Shown: positions 23,116 to 37,400, counted from the stretch's first letter. The stretch is 64,000 nt of DNA from Nautilus pompilius (GCA_018389105.1 JACATO010000612.1:1026501-1090500), one strand, 5' to 3'. Notes: generated from the sequence alone by a model not told the origin. Translations and numbers: made by a program.

Positions 23116-26100
23116 CCAGCAGGGGCTGCATGAAAGGGAAAGGCACCTGAAGTTTATGATAGTTACAGTTGGTTAAACATTTCACTTTTTGGATAGAAAC
23201 ATCAAAGTTATTGAAATCTAAGTGCATGTTAAGAGAGATCCTTGCTGGGAAAAAAACAATATTCTCTGTGTTATCTAGTTCAAACACTGGGATTGCTGAT
23301 TAATGATTGCATTAAAATTATCTAGTGGTTTAATATAGGAGCCAAGTATAAATTGCAATGTTATCTGTTCCTGTATTTAGATCATTATTATAAAACAAAT
23401 TAGAAAGAAAACTGTTTTTTGGTCAGCCAACCAATTCATTTTCAAAGACCCCTCACTTTTTAAAGAATTTCACACTTCAAATCAGAATTCAACTTCACCT
23501 TAGTAAAGACAAAGACTAAAAAATAAACTATTTAAGCCCATATTTTAAAGAAGGTAATAATTAAACTTCAATTTAGCCTTATTCTGACTCAACATTATCT
23601 CAGCAACAGAGGATACTGAAATGCACACAAAAATGCTTTTGTGCAAACATGCAACTAAATGAGAAGTTACCTAAAATAACAAACCATTGTGCCATTTTCA
23701 AATCAATTACAAGACATTTTGAAGCTCTGAGTGAAATGTTCTTGCTTCTTTCAAATCATGCTCAATAACTATTCGGGCAGGTTCACTGAAACCAATAAGC
23801 CATATCAAATTATCTTGGCAAGATTGTATCAGAGGTTGATTAAAAGATGAGGTGATTCTAGCTGTAATGTGCCTGAATGATCGGCTAGTCCTGTAGCTTT
23901 GAACCATCATATTTCCTTTGGAATGTCAATGCTCAGCTATCTCTCTTACACACACACACAACATAAACAACTCTACTGTATTTTTTCCTGTTGGGAAAAG
24001 CTACTGATGAAAAGTATTTCCGTGACCTCTGCGGAATAATGCCATTGCTACTGAAAGTTCAGTTCTCTTTTAAAAATTCTACTTTGATATAACAAACCAT
24101 TAAAACAGAGTTATGGGGATGTTAAAAAATAGTCTGCCTGGTTATTTATATAAAGGAGAGAGAGAAAAACAGAACTCGCTTTCCTTCTTATAGGGGTGGA
24201 TGATATAAAGTCTGTAAGCAAAAACATGTGCTATTGGTGCAAAACAATCTCACTGTTACCATTACCTGTTTGTTTTTTACCTTCTCTGTTTCAAAAGTTT
24301 GCACAAAAGAATATGGGCCCAGCTCCTTTTGAAGTCTTGTTATATATACATACACTTTTTTTTCAGTTTCTCTTACAATATTCTTCAAGCTTTCATTTTA
24401 TCTGAGCAAATTTCTTTGATCATGAAGAGATAACATGGCCGAGTTTCATTATATTTTTCCTAAAATAAAAGATAAATACAAAAATTGAGCCCTTAAAGTA
24501 TTAGGCGATTGAGTTTGGAATTTGGGTTTTCATAGAAACTTGTCAACCTTATGTAGATTCAAAATGATTTGGTAAAAATCCATCGTACACTTACTTCAAC
24601 ATGTGTTCACTGTTACTCTTTAAGAAACAGAAAGCTACATGAAAACAAATTTCATAAAAACTTGTTCATTAAAAAACACCCCCTAACCATCTGAAATGCA
24701 GTCCCTATTTTTAGAAAGACTAAAGATCAGAATACCCATGAATGAAAAAAAAAAAGGCTCAAAATCTTGTGGGAGGGGACCACATAGTTCTAGCCAACAT
24801 CATGGATCATGCTATATAATCCATGGTTTCCACTTGTTTTGTGAGCTCAGCCCCTTAATGAGGGAATGAGATTTCAGTTGGATTAGGGCACCAGCAATCC
24901 AACCCGCTAAACAACAGCCACAACAACACTGCTCTGAGACCTATAGCAAGGATGAAATACCACTGGAATGCACATCAATGACAAAGTACTTCATAGCTGT
25001 GCATTACTGTATCTACTGCATTCTATAATAAACTTCTTTTTAAAATTTAAGAAGCGTTCTTCTAATTTAAAAAAAAATGATTCCATAATTTTGATTCAGA
25101 CACAAACACACACACTTATATTTGACCCTAAACATTTAAAGAGAAGATATTTTTGTACAAAAATACTGTACAGGATTTAGTGTCAGGTTAACTCCCTAAC
25201 CTCTTCACAACAAATCTATGCTTTTTCTGGACAGGTTTCAGAAGATGCATGGTTTTAAGACGCTGTTCCCATGTTATAGTAAAGACAGAAAACAAAGCAA
25301 TAGTTATTCTATTAAATTAAAAGAATATAAGCAGTCACTAGTAAATAAATCATGAAGTCTATTTTCTTTAAAAGATATAGCTAAAAGTTAACATGTTGTC
25401 TGATTATACTTGTCATCTTTGTGGATAATCAATTAACAAAAATAAAAATCTATGAGTGCATAACTCAATCTAGCTAGAATAGAGGTACGTACCAAAGATG
25501 AGATAATGTGTCTGGTCATTACTAGAGAAGACCTTGCATATTCCCTGGATAGAGGGACTCCACAAACTGTTATGGGTGGGAATGCTGATAAGGTGTGTCA
25601 AACATTTATTTAGAGTTTTAAATCACCAATAAGCAGAAATTATCAATTTTCCATCCCCCCCATAACTTATACTTAGTTGGAATAATTTTTTTTTTTTTTT
25701 TTTTTTTTGCCTTTCCCCTCAAAACAAATATTTCTGGTGATGTGCTATTTACAGAAACAGGAGAGTCATTTACTGGAGACTTGGTTGGATAAACAGTTGG
25801 TCTAAAGTTAAGGAAACAATGTCGTCCTAGGCCAGCTTGCATCAGCTGAGTTTTAAAAAAAAAGGGGGCAAAACGCATGCATAAACACAAAAACCACTTG
25901 CTAGCCAACAACAAAATGCAAACAGCAGCAACATTGACATATTAAGAAACCTGGTGCTAATAACAGGGGTATGATTGTTTAAATGCAGCTTTAGTAGCTT
26001 TAGTTCTATAACAAATTCTATCTGCAACGTGGCAAAGATAAACGGAAAAAAACTCTTTTAACCCTTCAATTACCAATCAGTTCACGGATATACATTCTAA

Positions 26101-28031
26101 ATTGCCTAGTCCTTAAAGCTGTTATTGTATCATATTCAAATTTTTAAATAACACTCCCTTTAACATGGTAAATAAGATTCTTGCAATTTTATTATTATTA
26201 ATTATCATCAAATCTTAAGTAAGAAAAAAGTGTTGTAACATACACCAATAGTTGTGCTGGCTATCTTTTTTAACCTTAATCCAAATTTGTACCAAAGATA
26301 TGTGTTCTGCACATTTATCATGATTTGGCATAGACAAGAATTTTTGACATCATTATTGTCATTAAGAACACAAAATTAAAAAAAAAAATATAGGAAAAAT
26401 GAGGTGTTTCCCAAATTCAAATACATCAACTTTCAAGGTCCTATAGGGAACATCTTACTATTATGGTCTGTCATTGGGTGGTAGTTTGTCACCAGGTGTC
26501 TAATTTCCAAGAGAATGTAGATATGTAAATAAATGTCAAAATTTATGCTAGTGTAGTTCCATGCTGTATAACCCACTTAAAAAATCTTTAAAAAGCACAT
26601 TCATGGTTGACTTTAGCTTTCAATAAAACAATCACACATGCTGTCATCGGCAGTTTCTTAAAAAAACAACAACACAAACACTTGACACTTCGCAAATGTT
26701 ACAAATTCATCTTCCATCCACACAATGAATGAATGGTGAAAAAAAAGAGAGAGAAGAAATTATATTTCAATATTAAATTCCACTTGAAGTTTCAGCTTAC
26801 ATGTTTTAATTATGTTAAGCTCAAAAAACTCTCTCTCTCTCTTTACTATTTGGTGGAAGAGTCATTTAGTTCTACGAACAGCAACACTCAGTTTTGCTAG
26901 AGAGGGAGAGAGAGAGAGAGAGAAATTGTCTGACTCTTAAGAAATTAAGAATAAATTTTATATTGGAGAAATGAAAAATATGTAAATAATGTGCATTTCA
27001 AATTGTAATTAAAAAAAAAAAAACCTTAAAAGACAAAAATAAGCTGAAAAATTTTGGCTTAATTACCATATTAACCCATGCATGGTACACATATTAGTGG
27101 TAGAATTATAAACAAGCTTCCATAAACAGGGTGTGCCATTCCTAAATAGCTGGGATCTATATTTTAAAATTGTCTTCATCTAAAGAAAAAAATTAAGGGA
27201 GACAATCCCTGCTCTCTTTTTCCTTTAAATTCACATACAAAATCACTTAAGCAAACACTGAATATTTCATTTAAAGGCTTTTGCTTGCACTTCATAGCAT
27301 CTGAATATTAAGCTTGTCAAATTTCTATTCAGGTATTTTGTTTGTTAGAATGGAAGATAATAGTTCTTTACCAAAGTCTATAAAATCGAGTGAGAAAGGC
27401 ATCCCCATCATAACTTGAAATGCAGGCAAACAAACAGCTGCTTTGCTGTTCAGCCATCTCCTTAAGCCTGACATAAGTTATGCTACAAGACTGGAAATAC
27501 AGTAGAAAAGATCATGACTAATTTGCTTAGATACTCTGAGATGTAATTATCTCCCTTAACATATCATATACGAATGCTTTTTATCAGTCTATACTGCTAG
27601 AAAGTCTAGAGCAAATGATAACAGTTGGAACAATCAAAATTTTGAACAAAAGGATTTAAAAAGAAAAATTAATTTTGATAACGACTATTTTCAGACGTAA
27701 CCGCTGCTTAATGTAAAGACGTGCCGCAAAATGGTTGTGACTCTAATAATTTAAAAAAGGAATGGTTTGCCATAAATGGAAAATTATATTGTACTGATAA
27801 AGTGATTACACAAGCATAACAAGTAAATTCGAGGTTGGACGTTTTCTCTCTACAAGTAATTATTTTCAAAAGGTTTATACTTGGTCACAATGACTGATAG
27901 CCACTCTCCCATTCCCAAAACTAACCAAAATCAAAAACTAAAATTTTGTTTACAGCAAGCTTGTTTGAAATAATTTCCGCTATTATAAATATTCTAAATA
28001 AATGTTACTTTTTCTCAATGGGGGGGGGGTG

Positions 28032-28037
28032 TTTATT
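28032..28037 (-). terminator. Poly(A) signal AATAAA, minus strand
   Basis: AATAAA lies about 525 bp downstream of the stop of the exon at 28562-28669, followed by a C-run on the minus strand. It is the nearest convincing signal for that transcript. Confidence 0.4.
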
Positions 28038-28561
28038 GAAACTACAGTATTGGAATTTGATTATGATTTCTATTAAAAAGAAAAGAAAAGGAGGGGGTAT
28101 CACACCAGAAACTGATTTTTTTACTACCAGCATCTGTAACCGTCACATCTCAGCAGATCTCATCTTCAGTGGAAACAAATACTCAGCTTCTGCTTTTGTG
28201 TGCTTCAGTTTTGAAAAAGTTGTGCGCACGTGTGTGTGTGCTCTCATTGTTTGGCAGCGCCGAAAGTCTGGGAAGGGTTTTGCATGGAGTAATACGGTAA
28301 TTCTTCCAGTGCATAAGCAAACAACATGGAAGACTGTTTTCAGTGCTCTGCAACTCAACAGTGTGTGTTTGCAGATTCAATAATGATGAAGGTTAAAAAA
28401 AAAAAAATGGAAAACTGGGCAGTGTACAGGTGTCAAGAAAAGAAAAAAAAAAACAGTGGAAGTGTTGCGATTAATAAACCATGGATGAAAAACAAAGAGA
28501 GAAGAGGAGAAGGAAAAAAAAAAAACAAGAACCACAAACAGCTTCTACAAGCAGAGGTCAG

Positions 28562-28669
28562 CTAAACCTTGTCACCTTGGGAACCGCGGATGTTTATCTG
28601 TAAGCTTATTGGCTGATGGCTGTTTTGACCAAGGCCCAAGTCTCCACATGTCGTGTCATCATCTTGAAT
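28562..28669 (-). CDS. Terminal coding exon (C-terminus 1) of the large unidentified gene
   Basis: On the minus strand a long pyrimidine tract ends in CCATATAG; then come 35 codons and a TAG at 28564-28562. Entry phase is 0. The peptide starts IQDDDTTCGDLGLGQNSH and ends RGSQGDKV. It joins in phase to the exon at 48045-48173 (exit phase 0), giving a polar, acidic, probably disordered tail. I do not recognise the family. It may be the C-terminus used when the exon at 48.1 kb is included; the 33.4 kb exon offers a different end. Confidence 0.62.
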   Translation of the reverse strand: MQDDDTTCGDLGLGQNSHQPISLQINIRGSQGDKV

Positions 28670-30618
28670 CTATATGGAGACAAGAAAAATACAGAAGCGC
28701 TAGTAAATGTTTCGATGTTCATTGTAAAAGTTCATAAATTTCTGTTTTAAGTAACAGTGTAGGACATTAGTCTCAATGGAGGTACACATTTTCGGTTCCT
28801 CCTATCACAGTCTGAAGTTAACAGTGTATTACAAAAATTTTACAAAGGAATAAACTCTATGGCCCCATGTTTTTTTTTTTTAAACCAATGGCAGAAACAT
28901 TAATCATTTAGGCAGTTTTATTATTTTCATTAGAAATCTGCCTAAGAAAAAAAAGAGAGGATATCTCAGAGTTAAAAATAGTAATACTTTAGTCAAAAAA
29001 TGCAAATCTCTTATGAATTTTCAAGGTGCCACTCAGCAAATTTAAACAGTCAGTCAGTCTTATTAGAAATTTTGTAAAAAGTGAAGAAAAAAGGGTTCAT
29101 TATAAAGACAAACCAATTAAATATAGGATACAAAATCATTGACAATGATGCAAATGTGATATAAACAATCACCACTTCATAATCATTTTACCTTCTTCAT
29201 TAATTTATGGGGAGTTTTGCATACTTAGATCAGTTATATTTTCTCCTTTGGTGATGTGACCATCAGCTTATGGCAACAATATAAATGTGATGTCAGAGTG
29301 AATGAAAAATTTTAAAAAATGACACTGCATATTAAAAGAGTCAAGTGTTTCTTTAAGATTTTAATTTATCAAGATATAGTGCATGCAACGATGCATGGTG
29401 ATTCGACTCCCAGAAATCAACCACATGCTGAAGAATTTGGGTATATAAGGGGGATAACTCAGGCCTATTCTAAAACAATGCAAAAAAAAATGTATACAAG
29501 TATTAGAGAAAGAAAACTACATGGTAGAAACATGCATACTTTTCATTGCTAAAATAAAGCGTTGTTTGGGTTAAAACAAGAAATAAACTGCTAAGTCACT
29601 AGACAACACCTTTAACCAACACACTCCACTGTGGAGGAAAAGATATTACTACAACAATCCTACTGCAGCCAGGTTTCATTTGACCATCTCTTATATATGC
29701 AACAGATCTTAAAAGTCCCGGTTTGTAAGGAGGACCAGTCTTCAGTTAAGTGAAAGATTTGAATTATACATTACTTAAACACAAAAAAAAAACAACAAGC
29801 AAACATATGTCCAAAAGATGTGGAAAAAAAATTTTTTCATTGACAGATTGTTAAAGCATGGTAGCAGTCTAACCATCACTGAGAAAAACAGCATCACCAC
29901 CGAGATAATATTGGATGTTAGAATAGTGAGAGAAATTTAACAGGTTGTCAAGCATCAAGTCAGGCAGTTTCTTGTAAGCTTTTCTTATGTCTGTCAAATA
30001 AAAACCTCATTGCCCAAGTAAATTCTGTAAAATGATTAAAATGCTTAAAGCCACTTATACCCCAAACTCTTTAATCGCTGTTGGATACTCATCCAGAGAG
30101 CGAAACAGACAGAAGGTGCAGAGATCAAAGAAAAACATCAAGTGTCAGCATTCCGCCATCTATCAAACCATACCAAAACTGTCACCTCATCTGTATCTAA
30201 TATAAACACCAATGGCACTGTGAAAAAGTACTGAGGACACCTTTTACCCCCCCCCCCCACCCCTGCTGAATCTGAATGTTAAAAATGTCCACATAGTAAC
30301 TTTTTTTTCACCAAAGCTACTGGTAATCTAGATTTGCTAGCGAATTGCATAATTCCGAAAAATGCTATTACTCACCTACTGTATGGAGACTAAAAAGAGG
30401 GAGGGAGAAACCTTTATCAAGTAATTGTAATGGATAATCAAGATTCTGTAGACAGAACAAAAGTGTTTAATTTTGTCCATAGTGGCTTTTAGTTAACATT
30501 AATAAAAGCAGCTCTGCTGCAAGTGTCAGAAGATTTTAAAGACATGAAAAATAAAGCAATTTTATTTAATGAAAAATGAAAAAGAAAAAGGGTTGTTAGT
30601 ACTTTTTCACACACACAC

Positions 30619-30835
30619 GTTTAGCCAAACCTTTATATACTGTACTGATCTGACTACAGAGCTACTTTTATATAAGTAATAAAACAATGGTGTTTGTACG
30701 CAGATCAGTGATGATTCTTTGGGCTATGTTTAGCCAAACCTTTATATACTGTACTGATCTGAGTACAGAGCTACTTTTATATAAGTAATAAAACAATGGT
30801 GTTTGTACGCAGATCAGTGATGATTCTTTGGGCTT
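30619..30835. repeat. Near-identical 109-bp tandem duplication
   Basis: Copy 1 (30619-30727) and copy 2 (30728-about 30835) both start GTTTAGCCAAACCTTTATAT and end ATGATTCTTTGGGCT. I saw one substitution (CTGACTAC against CTGAGTAC) plus junction differences. Each copy holds an inverted pair, ACTGATCTG and CAGATCAGT, about 70 bp apart. Confidence 0.97.
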
Positions 30836-30928
30836 AGCTACACGCTGTGAAGATAGTCTAGCAATGCATCCCCGAGCCTGCGTCATGTCCCAGCACTGAC
30901 CTATTGTGGTGTGTGTGTGTGTGTGGTG

Positions 30929-30934
30929 TTTATT
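30929..30934 (-). terminator. Poly(A) signal AATAAA, minus strand
   Basis: It is read as TTTTCAATAAACACC, about 2.4 kb downstream of the stop at 33335. It could serve transcripts ending with the 33.4 kb exon. The similar context at 28032 (TTTCAATAAACACC) is notable. Confidence 0.3.
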
Positions 30935-33334
30935 GAAAACATCTTATAGCCTAAAAAAATTTTTTTTATAGCAAACCAGAGTAAGTTAATTGGCAAAAAA
31001 TGTAAAATTTACTGGCAAAGGGGGGATTATCCTTTGCATTTTCCTAAACCTGAACATTCATTAAAAATGTCTTCATTTAGAAATCCCCCCCCACCTGCTA
31101 AATGCGATAAATTGTTGCTGCCTCTCATCTTGAAAAAATTAAGCTAAATTTCTTCCAGAAGTAGCAGGTACACTAGAATAAAATGTAACCAAAAGTTCCA
31201 GGTGTAATTATGATAGTGCAGTTAGTAATTAAAGTTAATTGTATCTAATTATATATCAAAATATTCGAACAACATGAAGCTATAAAATCAGATGCTGTTA
31301 AATGCATTTCAAACAGACTCTAGTAACCTTCTGTTAGTCATATCTACATGCAAGCAAAAACATGAAAGCATTACAGAAAATAAAAAAAAAAAACCTATCA
31401 CACTCCACCCAAACCTAATAACAAAGATCTCTTAATAATAATAATAATAATAATACAAACACCCAGGGATAAATAAAATTATATGCAAAATTTTATATTA
31501 CATTGGTTACTAAAACATGTAGCACTGGCAGGCAGCAGTTTATTAGAGTGCAACAGTAACAGTTAATCTTCCTACAGCACACCCCCTAATAGTGGCACAT
31601 ACGCAAACAATATGTTTTTAAAATGTATTTTCTTATGAAGGCTTTTATTTTAAAACTTTAGTGTTCACAATAAAGTTCATTTCAAATTTAATGTTACAAA
31701 TGTATGTTCTTGGGTCTTTGTTTTGTGTAATTTAAAACTGTATAAAAGAATTAAGAAATATACGTATTTAATTACCAATGCAAAATTTTTTTTGGTCTCC
31801 TATTCATCTAAAATTCTATCAAAAGGGAATTCTCTTTCCATACTTAGTATTTCTCAAGGTTCAAAACTCTAGATCTAGTTACTATACACCGTCAGTATTC
31901 GATGAGTCAGGTGTCTGTTAAACATACAGTAACCTGTAAATAATAACACTTGTGCATCTACACAACTTTCTAGGAAAAAACAAAGATGTGCTGTAGCCCA
32001 TTAGGACAGGTTGTTAGTAGTGCCATGCACACACCACACACACACTCTCTCTTACAATAGATCAGCAGAGACAATAGTAATATTGCCTTTACTGGGACTA
32101 GTCTGAAGGCACGCAAAAGCTAATAGAATATAATTATATTGTTTAAAAATTCAATACCTTCAGTGGTGTTGCTGTGGAAACAAAAGTGAAAAAAAAGAGA
32201 AAAAAAAGTTTTTTTTTTAACTTAAAATAAATTGTGGTAGTTAAATCAATCAAACCACCAGTATGATGGGTCACCAACCTGAAATATAAGTGATATCCAT
32301 GGATAAGGAAAGTACCAAGGTAAATAGCATTCTGTTTGGGAAACAATGAAAACTTAGTGTGCAAACAAAATGTTAAAACTATATAGCTAAACCAACAAAA
32401 TTCCCCAAAAAACTGTTGTGCAATATGGTTCATACAATGTGATATACACATGTGCATGTGGTATTAAAGGCACTGCAAGTATTATCTGGCCAGTATAAAA
32501 GATTACCTTTTTGCATGATAAAAGCATGGTTTTCCAAAAAAGGATTTACCGAAACACAGTATTGTGCAAAAACAGGAGTCATGAGATTGTATCAGGTGAT
32601 CGTTACATAATATACCAAACAACCATGAAAACAAGTTGATTTTATTTTCTACTTTTTGGTCAAAACATGATTTCATTTTAATATATATGTATATATTTTT
32701 AAGTTTCTTTTTTCCACGGCACCAGCAGCTTCATTTTCAACCTGATTCCCTTTTTTACCAACCTCATGGGTTATCTTTCGTATCTCTAGCCTACATAATA
32801 AACAAAAAAAAAATCTTTTAACTTCTAATCAACTTAAAAAAAAGAAAAAAAAACATTTCTGCTTTAGCGAAATTATTCATTACCCTTTTAGGTGGCAGGG
32901 CAATTCAGGACAGAAACATGAAACAACCAACCTGTCACTCTGACATTCATTTGCAGTTTGATCCATTTTTAGGTCCCCCCCACCAAATTGTGCATACATG
33001 TTACAAATGCTGTTAGTTAACCAAAACCCCATCATCAGAAGTCCGCAAATCGTCAGGGTGAATGCTAAAGAGTAGAGCAGACCACTAGAAATTACCCTGC
33101 TGAAATATTACTTCGGAAGTATCTCCCTCAATATTCTGCATATGCAATACACACTTAACATAAACACACTACATTTAAATAGAGAGGAAACAAAAAATAA
33201 TAGAAATTATAGATGATTTTCAATTTCAATGCAAACTGTAGGAAGAAAAGGGGAAAAAAAAAAAATGTTATCACAAGTTTTCTTCTCAATACAAAAAGAG
33301 TTTTGTTTTTCCCTTCGGAAAGCGGATTCTTTTC

Positions 33335-33381
33335 CTAACTATTGCTGAGAGCTGCTTTAAGGATCTGCTCAGTGGTCCGTC
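33335..33381 (-). CDS. Alternative terminal coding exon (C-terminus 2) of the large unidentified gene
   Basis: On the minus strand the acceptor TTTAAATCTTTGACAG precedes a short frame ending TAG at 33337-33335. Entered with one base carried over, it reads G-RTTEQILKAALSNS-stop. The exon at 50653-50761 leaves exactly one base (G) in its more coding-like frame, so the two join in phase. Entered in phase 0 it would instead read DGPLSRSLKQLSAIV and run on to a later stop, so that alternative is not excluded. The family was not recognised. Confidence 0.5.
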
Positions 33382-33906
33382 CTGTCAAAGATTTAAAAAA
33401 GATGAAGAACGAAGATAACACACATACCAGTACCAGCAGACAGAACTAGAAAAGTTTGGCTTTGGATAAATTAAAAAGAAATATGCATAACTAAAATAAT
33501 TAAAACAACAACAACAACAACACAAAAACAAACATTTGACTTTCAAAGAAACAACCAACCACCATCTAGGTAAGTAAATAAATAAAAAAAAAAAAAGCAA
33601 GCAAGCAAGCAACATAAATAAATAAACTTGAATATTTAAAAGAACATTTTTAAAGGGCTTTATCAAGTTTATTAAATACAATATAGCACTGAAATAACTA
33701 AATGTGCAGCTATTTAACCTGAAAAGATAGTTTATAAAATCAGTTAGTAAGCCATCCTGTAATAAGCAGTATTTTATGGAACAGACAACTTGCTTCAGCA
33801 TCTTTGGTAGTTTTGAAATTCAGATGCTATTTAAATCTCCTTTCTCATTAATGCTATTTAATTTGCAAAAGGTCCCTGCTTTTTTTCACGTTTCCTGTGT
33901 ATAGAG

Positions 33907-34470
33907 CAGAGAGCAGCAACCTTTTTAAACAAAAAGAGCCAAACTACGTCAAAACTCAGAGCAAGTGGTCAACAAAGAGCCAGTATGAGAACGATCATTT
34001 TTATGGCTGAAAACTTACAGCTAAGTATTATTGATAATTGACATGAAGATTAATAACAGAATAAATAAAACAGTACTAACTGAAACTTTTTGCTCGTTTC
34101 TTTAAAGTTTACGTCATAACTGGCCAAATTTAGCTTCATGCACGTTTTTGGACTTTCTTCTGTCAATTTTGAGAAACTGAGTTTTCTCCCTTTCATCAAT
34201 CTGTTATTCCGAAATTAATATACGCGATTAAAATACATTATAGCCAAAAGAAGATGCAAAGCTTCCAATGATCCAATGAGTTGAAAAGACAGGTGTTTGA
34301 TGAAAAGTAAATGTCAAAACAGACTAATAAAAAAACATTTTGATAAGAGTAATTGGACGTTTTTAAAATTAAAAATTTTTTTAATTTTAATTTAGAAAGC
34401 TTCAAGTATTTTGCAAATGGCAAAAGAGCCATATTTTGTTCCCTATTGAGCCATAGGTTGCTGACCCCTG
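33907..34470. mobile_element. Short non-autonomous hAT-type element
   Basis: The left end reads CAGAGAGCAGCAACCTTT. The right end in reverse complement reads CAGGGGTCAGCAACCTAT; 13 of the first 17 bases match. The flanking 8 bp are GTATAGAG (33899-33906) and GCATAGAG (34471-34478), seven of eight identical, as expected for a hAT 8-bp target duplication. AAAGAGCC is repeated inside both ends. There is no transposase frame, so it is a deleted or miniature copy of 564 bp. Confidence 0.75.
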
Positions 34471-34478
34471 GCATAGAG

Positions 34479-37400
34479 AATGTTAAATATTCTATCATTT
34501 TAATAATTTGCTATCTGTTCACAGATGGTACAAGTTCAGTTTCTCTTTCCATTCACTTCTCTAGAGTTCAATCTGTTGCATGTGTTTTGTAATAACTACT
34601 CTATAATTGTCTTCAATCAGCAAAACAATCCAAAATAAAAATTCAGCCCACTTAGCCATTAGAAGCAGCAGGCTATGGTTCAATAGCAAAAGCTTTTTTT
34701 TATAAGATAGTATTATTAGGCTTTGATCAGATTGGCTTGTAATATGAGCTCTTTCAAAACGGCATGTTAAGAGGGAAAAAATCAACAAATCCTTGAAAAA
34801 CAGTGGAAATACAGTTTGTAGTCAGTCACACATGGGGAGACACAATTTCACATTTCTATACTTTCTAATCTGCATCAATAACATCAGCAGCAAAGAGCAC
34901 TTCCTCAGATTTCTGTTGCTACTATTATTAGCATCAGGTAGCTGGTCAGGGAATGTTTTGATTCACTGCTTAACATCTTGGTGTACTGACAACAAGGCAC
35001 AGTGGCATTCACAGTCACCAATAATTAGTTTTCGATCTTAACTTAGTGAATTGCTTAGAATCTATACACTGCGCTAAAACATTTTGGAAGTCTGTTCACA
35101 TGCTAAAGAAACAAAGTAAAAAAAAACAAAAAACACTACTGGCAAAGTCTTTGTTTGACAAAATACTATGAGCACATGGCAAAATTCCACCAGATGCTCT
35201 TAAATGCACACGAGGGTTAACTAGAGAAACCTGTCAGATAAAACCATGCCAAGAGTTTTTCCAAGATATTGTTAAAGCAAAAACTGAAACCAATGAAGCT
35301 GAATGCAAGTCAAAACATCAAAAATAATATATGGACACCAATCAAATTAAAGGTACTGAACAGCAGCATCGACTACCTGGGCAATTAGATGGTCCCAACT
35401 TTTCAAGTTCCAAGATGCTGACCTGAGAATGCTTAACCCTAAAACATCAGACAGAAGAGCCCTATTAAAGAGACCCATATACTAAGACAGGCCTGCCATA
35501 AATTGCTGGAGAACTTGAGAAGACACTAAATGACGGGAGAGGCAGAGTTTTAAAGCAATCTATATTTAAGAATGTGTCTATTCAGTCAGTAACCTCGCTC
35601 AACAACCAAAATGACTCGGAACAAACCAAACTGCGTTGGAGAGGTGCCTAAAATGTAGCCTCTTGATTGTAGTTAAGACACCTATATTAATTTCTCAATG
35701 TCTTTTTTTTTTTTTTGGTGAATGCAGGAAGTTTAAAAAAAAAAAGGGTAAATTATATAAACTTTCAAAGAAACCACTTAAAGAAAAAAAAATTGTTCAT
35801 AAACATAAACCTAACAGCCACATAACATTCAGGAATTGGCTTATTGGGACAAGTGCAAAGACTGCCTATGTATATGTATATAAAGAATGTAGGCTACACT
35901 AGATGATGATGATGACAACCAACCAATCTTACTAGGATTTAGCAAATTAAAACTTTTCGTTTCACCAAAACATTACCATACTCCTGATTCTGTCATAATT
36001 ACTGACAGCAGTGACACTACATTTTGGAAAGTTCAATGTTTCACATAAACTCTAATAAAGTGCAATTTAAAGAAATCTTATTTAATGTTCATCTACTGAC
36101 CACTAACTAGATTTTAAAAAAAGGCCCTAAATGAGCAGTAATAAATAGAACCTCAAAACGTTCTTACATTATTTATGACCGATTGTGGGGAAATTAAAGC
36201 TGAACAGTTTCTGATGTTTTATGAAATAAACTACAATGTCTTTAAGGGATGCAATTTGATTCAAAATTGGAGCAGTTTAAGAGGAATGACACATCCCTGT
36301 GATTTTGTTGTCTCTTTAATAACTATCTCTATAGAATAAGATTATTAAAAAAAACTTCATTATAATTCAAGCAAATATACTAAATGAGAAGCAGAAGTGG
36401 AGTACTTTTTCTGGCATAACCACACAAAATTTACAAAATAAAGGGTATAGCTCGAGGAGGGTTAAAAAAGGTTCAACTATGTAAACATTCTAGCCTCAAA
36501 ACATCCAGTTTTCCCAGATGCATTTGCAACAAAGCACAGCATAAGAGTACAAACAATGTAGAGAGGTACAAAACTTTCATACTTCTCTTTGATGGACCTC
36601 TGATATTTTGTGCATTCAAACACAAAGGAGATTTCTAATATCAGAAAGAGAGAGGTAGGGGTGGGACCCGAGTCTTACAAGAAATGAACAAGATGGAAAA
36701 AAAAAATGATAATTGCACGGCAAAGTTCATTGTACACAATGTTTTCCATTAAAAAATACTACAAACTATTATTATTAATATTTATTACTATTTTTTTTAG
36801 TGATTAATTTTATGAAAAGTAAGCTATGAATTGTCAAACTTTTCATTAAAATAATTTAAAAAAATCTAACTAAAATTTAAAACACGAAAGATTGGAAAAT
36901 GCCCTCACAAGCTGTCTACATTTAGATATTACCTGACAGGTGGGAATTGTTTCTATAATTTTTGGTTGGGTATAATATGAGCAACAGAATTTCATTACTG
37001 AGAGAGAGAGAGAGAGAAAATTCATAATCAAAAGATTAATTTAAATAAATAGAATAATAATTATGACAAAATTAAGTAAAGAAAAGAGAAAAAAACTTCT
37101 AAAGAGAAGGGGAAGGGATTCATCACTTTTAGATATTACCACATAAATTTAATAGTTTTTTTTTTAAATTAAAACAGACTAGACATTTATTAAACTGTAA
37201 ATCTGAAAAAAAAAATAAGTTAATTTTGGTCAAATGTAGATTAGTAAATGACCATTAAAACAGAAATTACTCTTTAGAGATCAGGATGCTGCATGACACA
37301 GTTTTAAGATTATATAAGAAAAACAATTTAATTACTAGCGGTTACAATGGCAAAAAAAAAAAAAGTTCTGAACAGCAGATTGATGCTCTTTGCTGCTGCG

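Larger units (their letters stand above)
15601..28561. other. Intergenic DNA and possible 3' UTR of the minus-strand gene
   Basis: No coding exon was supported. The sequence is AT-rich with homopolymer runs, C-runs (for example 21535-21543), (CA)n near 19870 and dispersed repeats listed separately. Minus-strand AATAAA signals occur at 28032-28037 and far downstream at 15605-15610, so the 3' UTR of the gene ending at 28562 could be short or very long. Confidence 0.45.
28670..33334. other. Intron/UTR between alternative terminal exons
   Basis: No coding exon was seen. The region holds C-runs near 30246, a tandem duplication (listed separately), (GT)n near 30909 and an (AAT)n run at 31431-31454. 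Confidence 0.5.
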
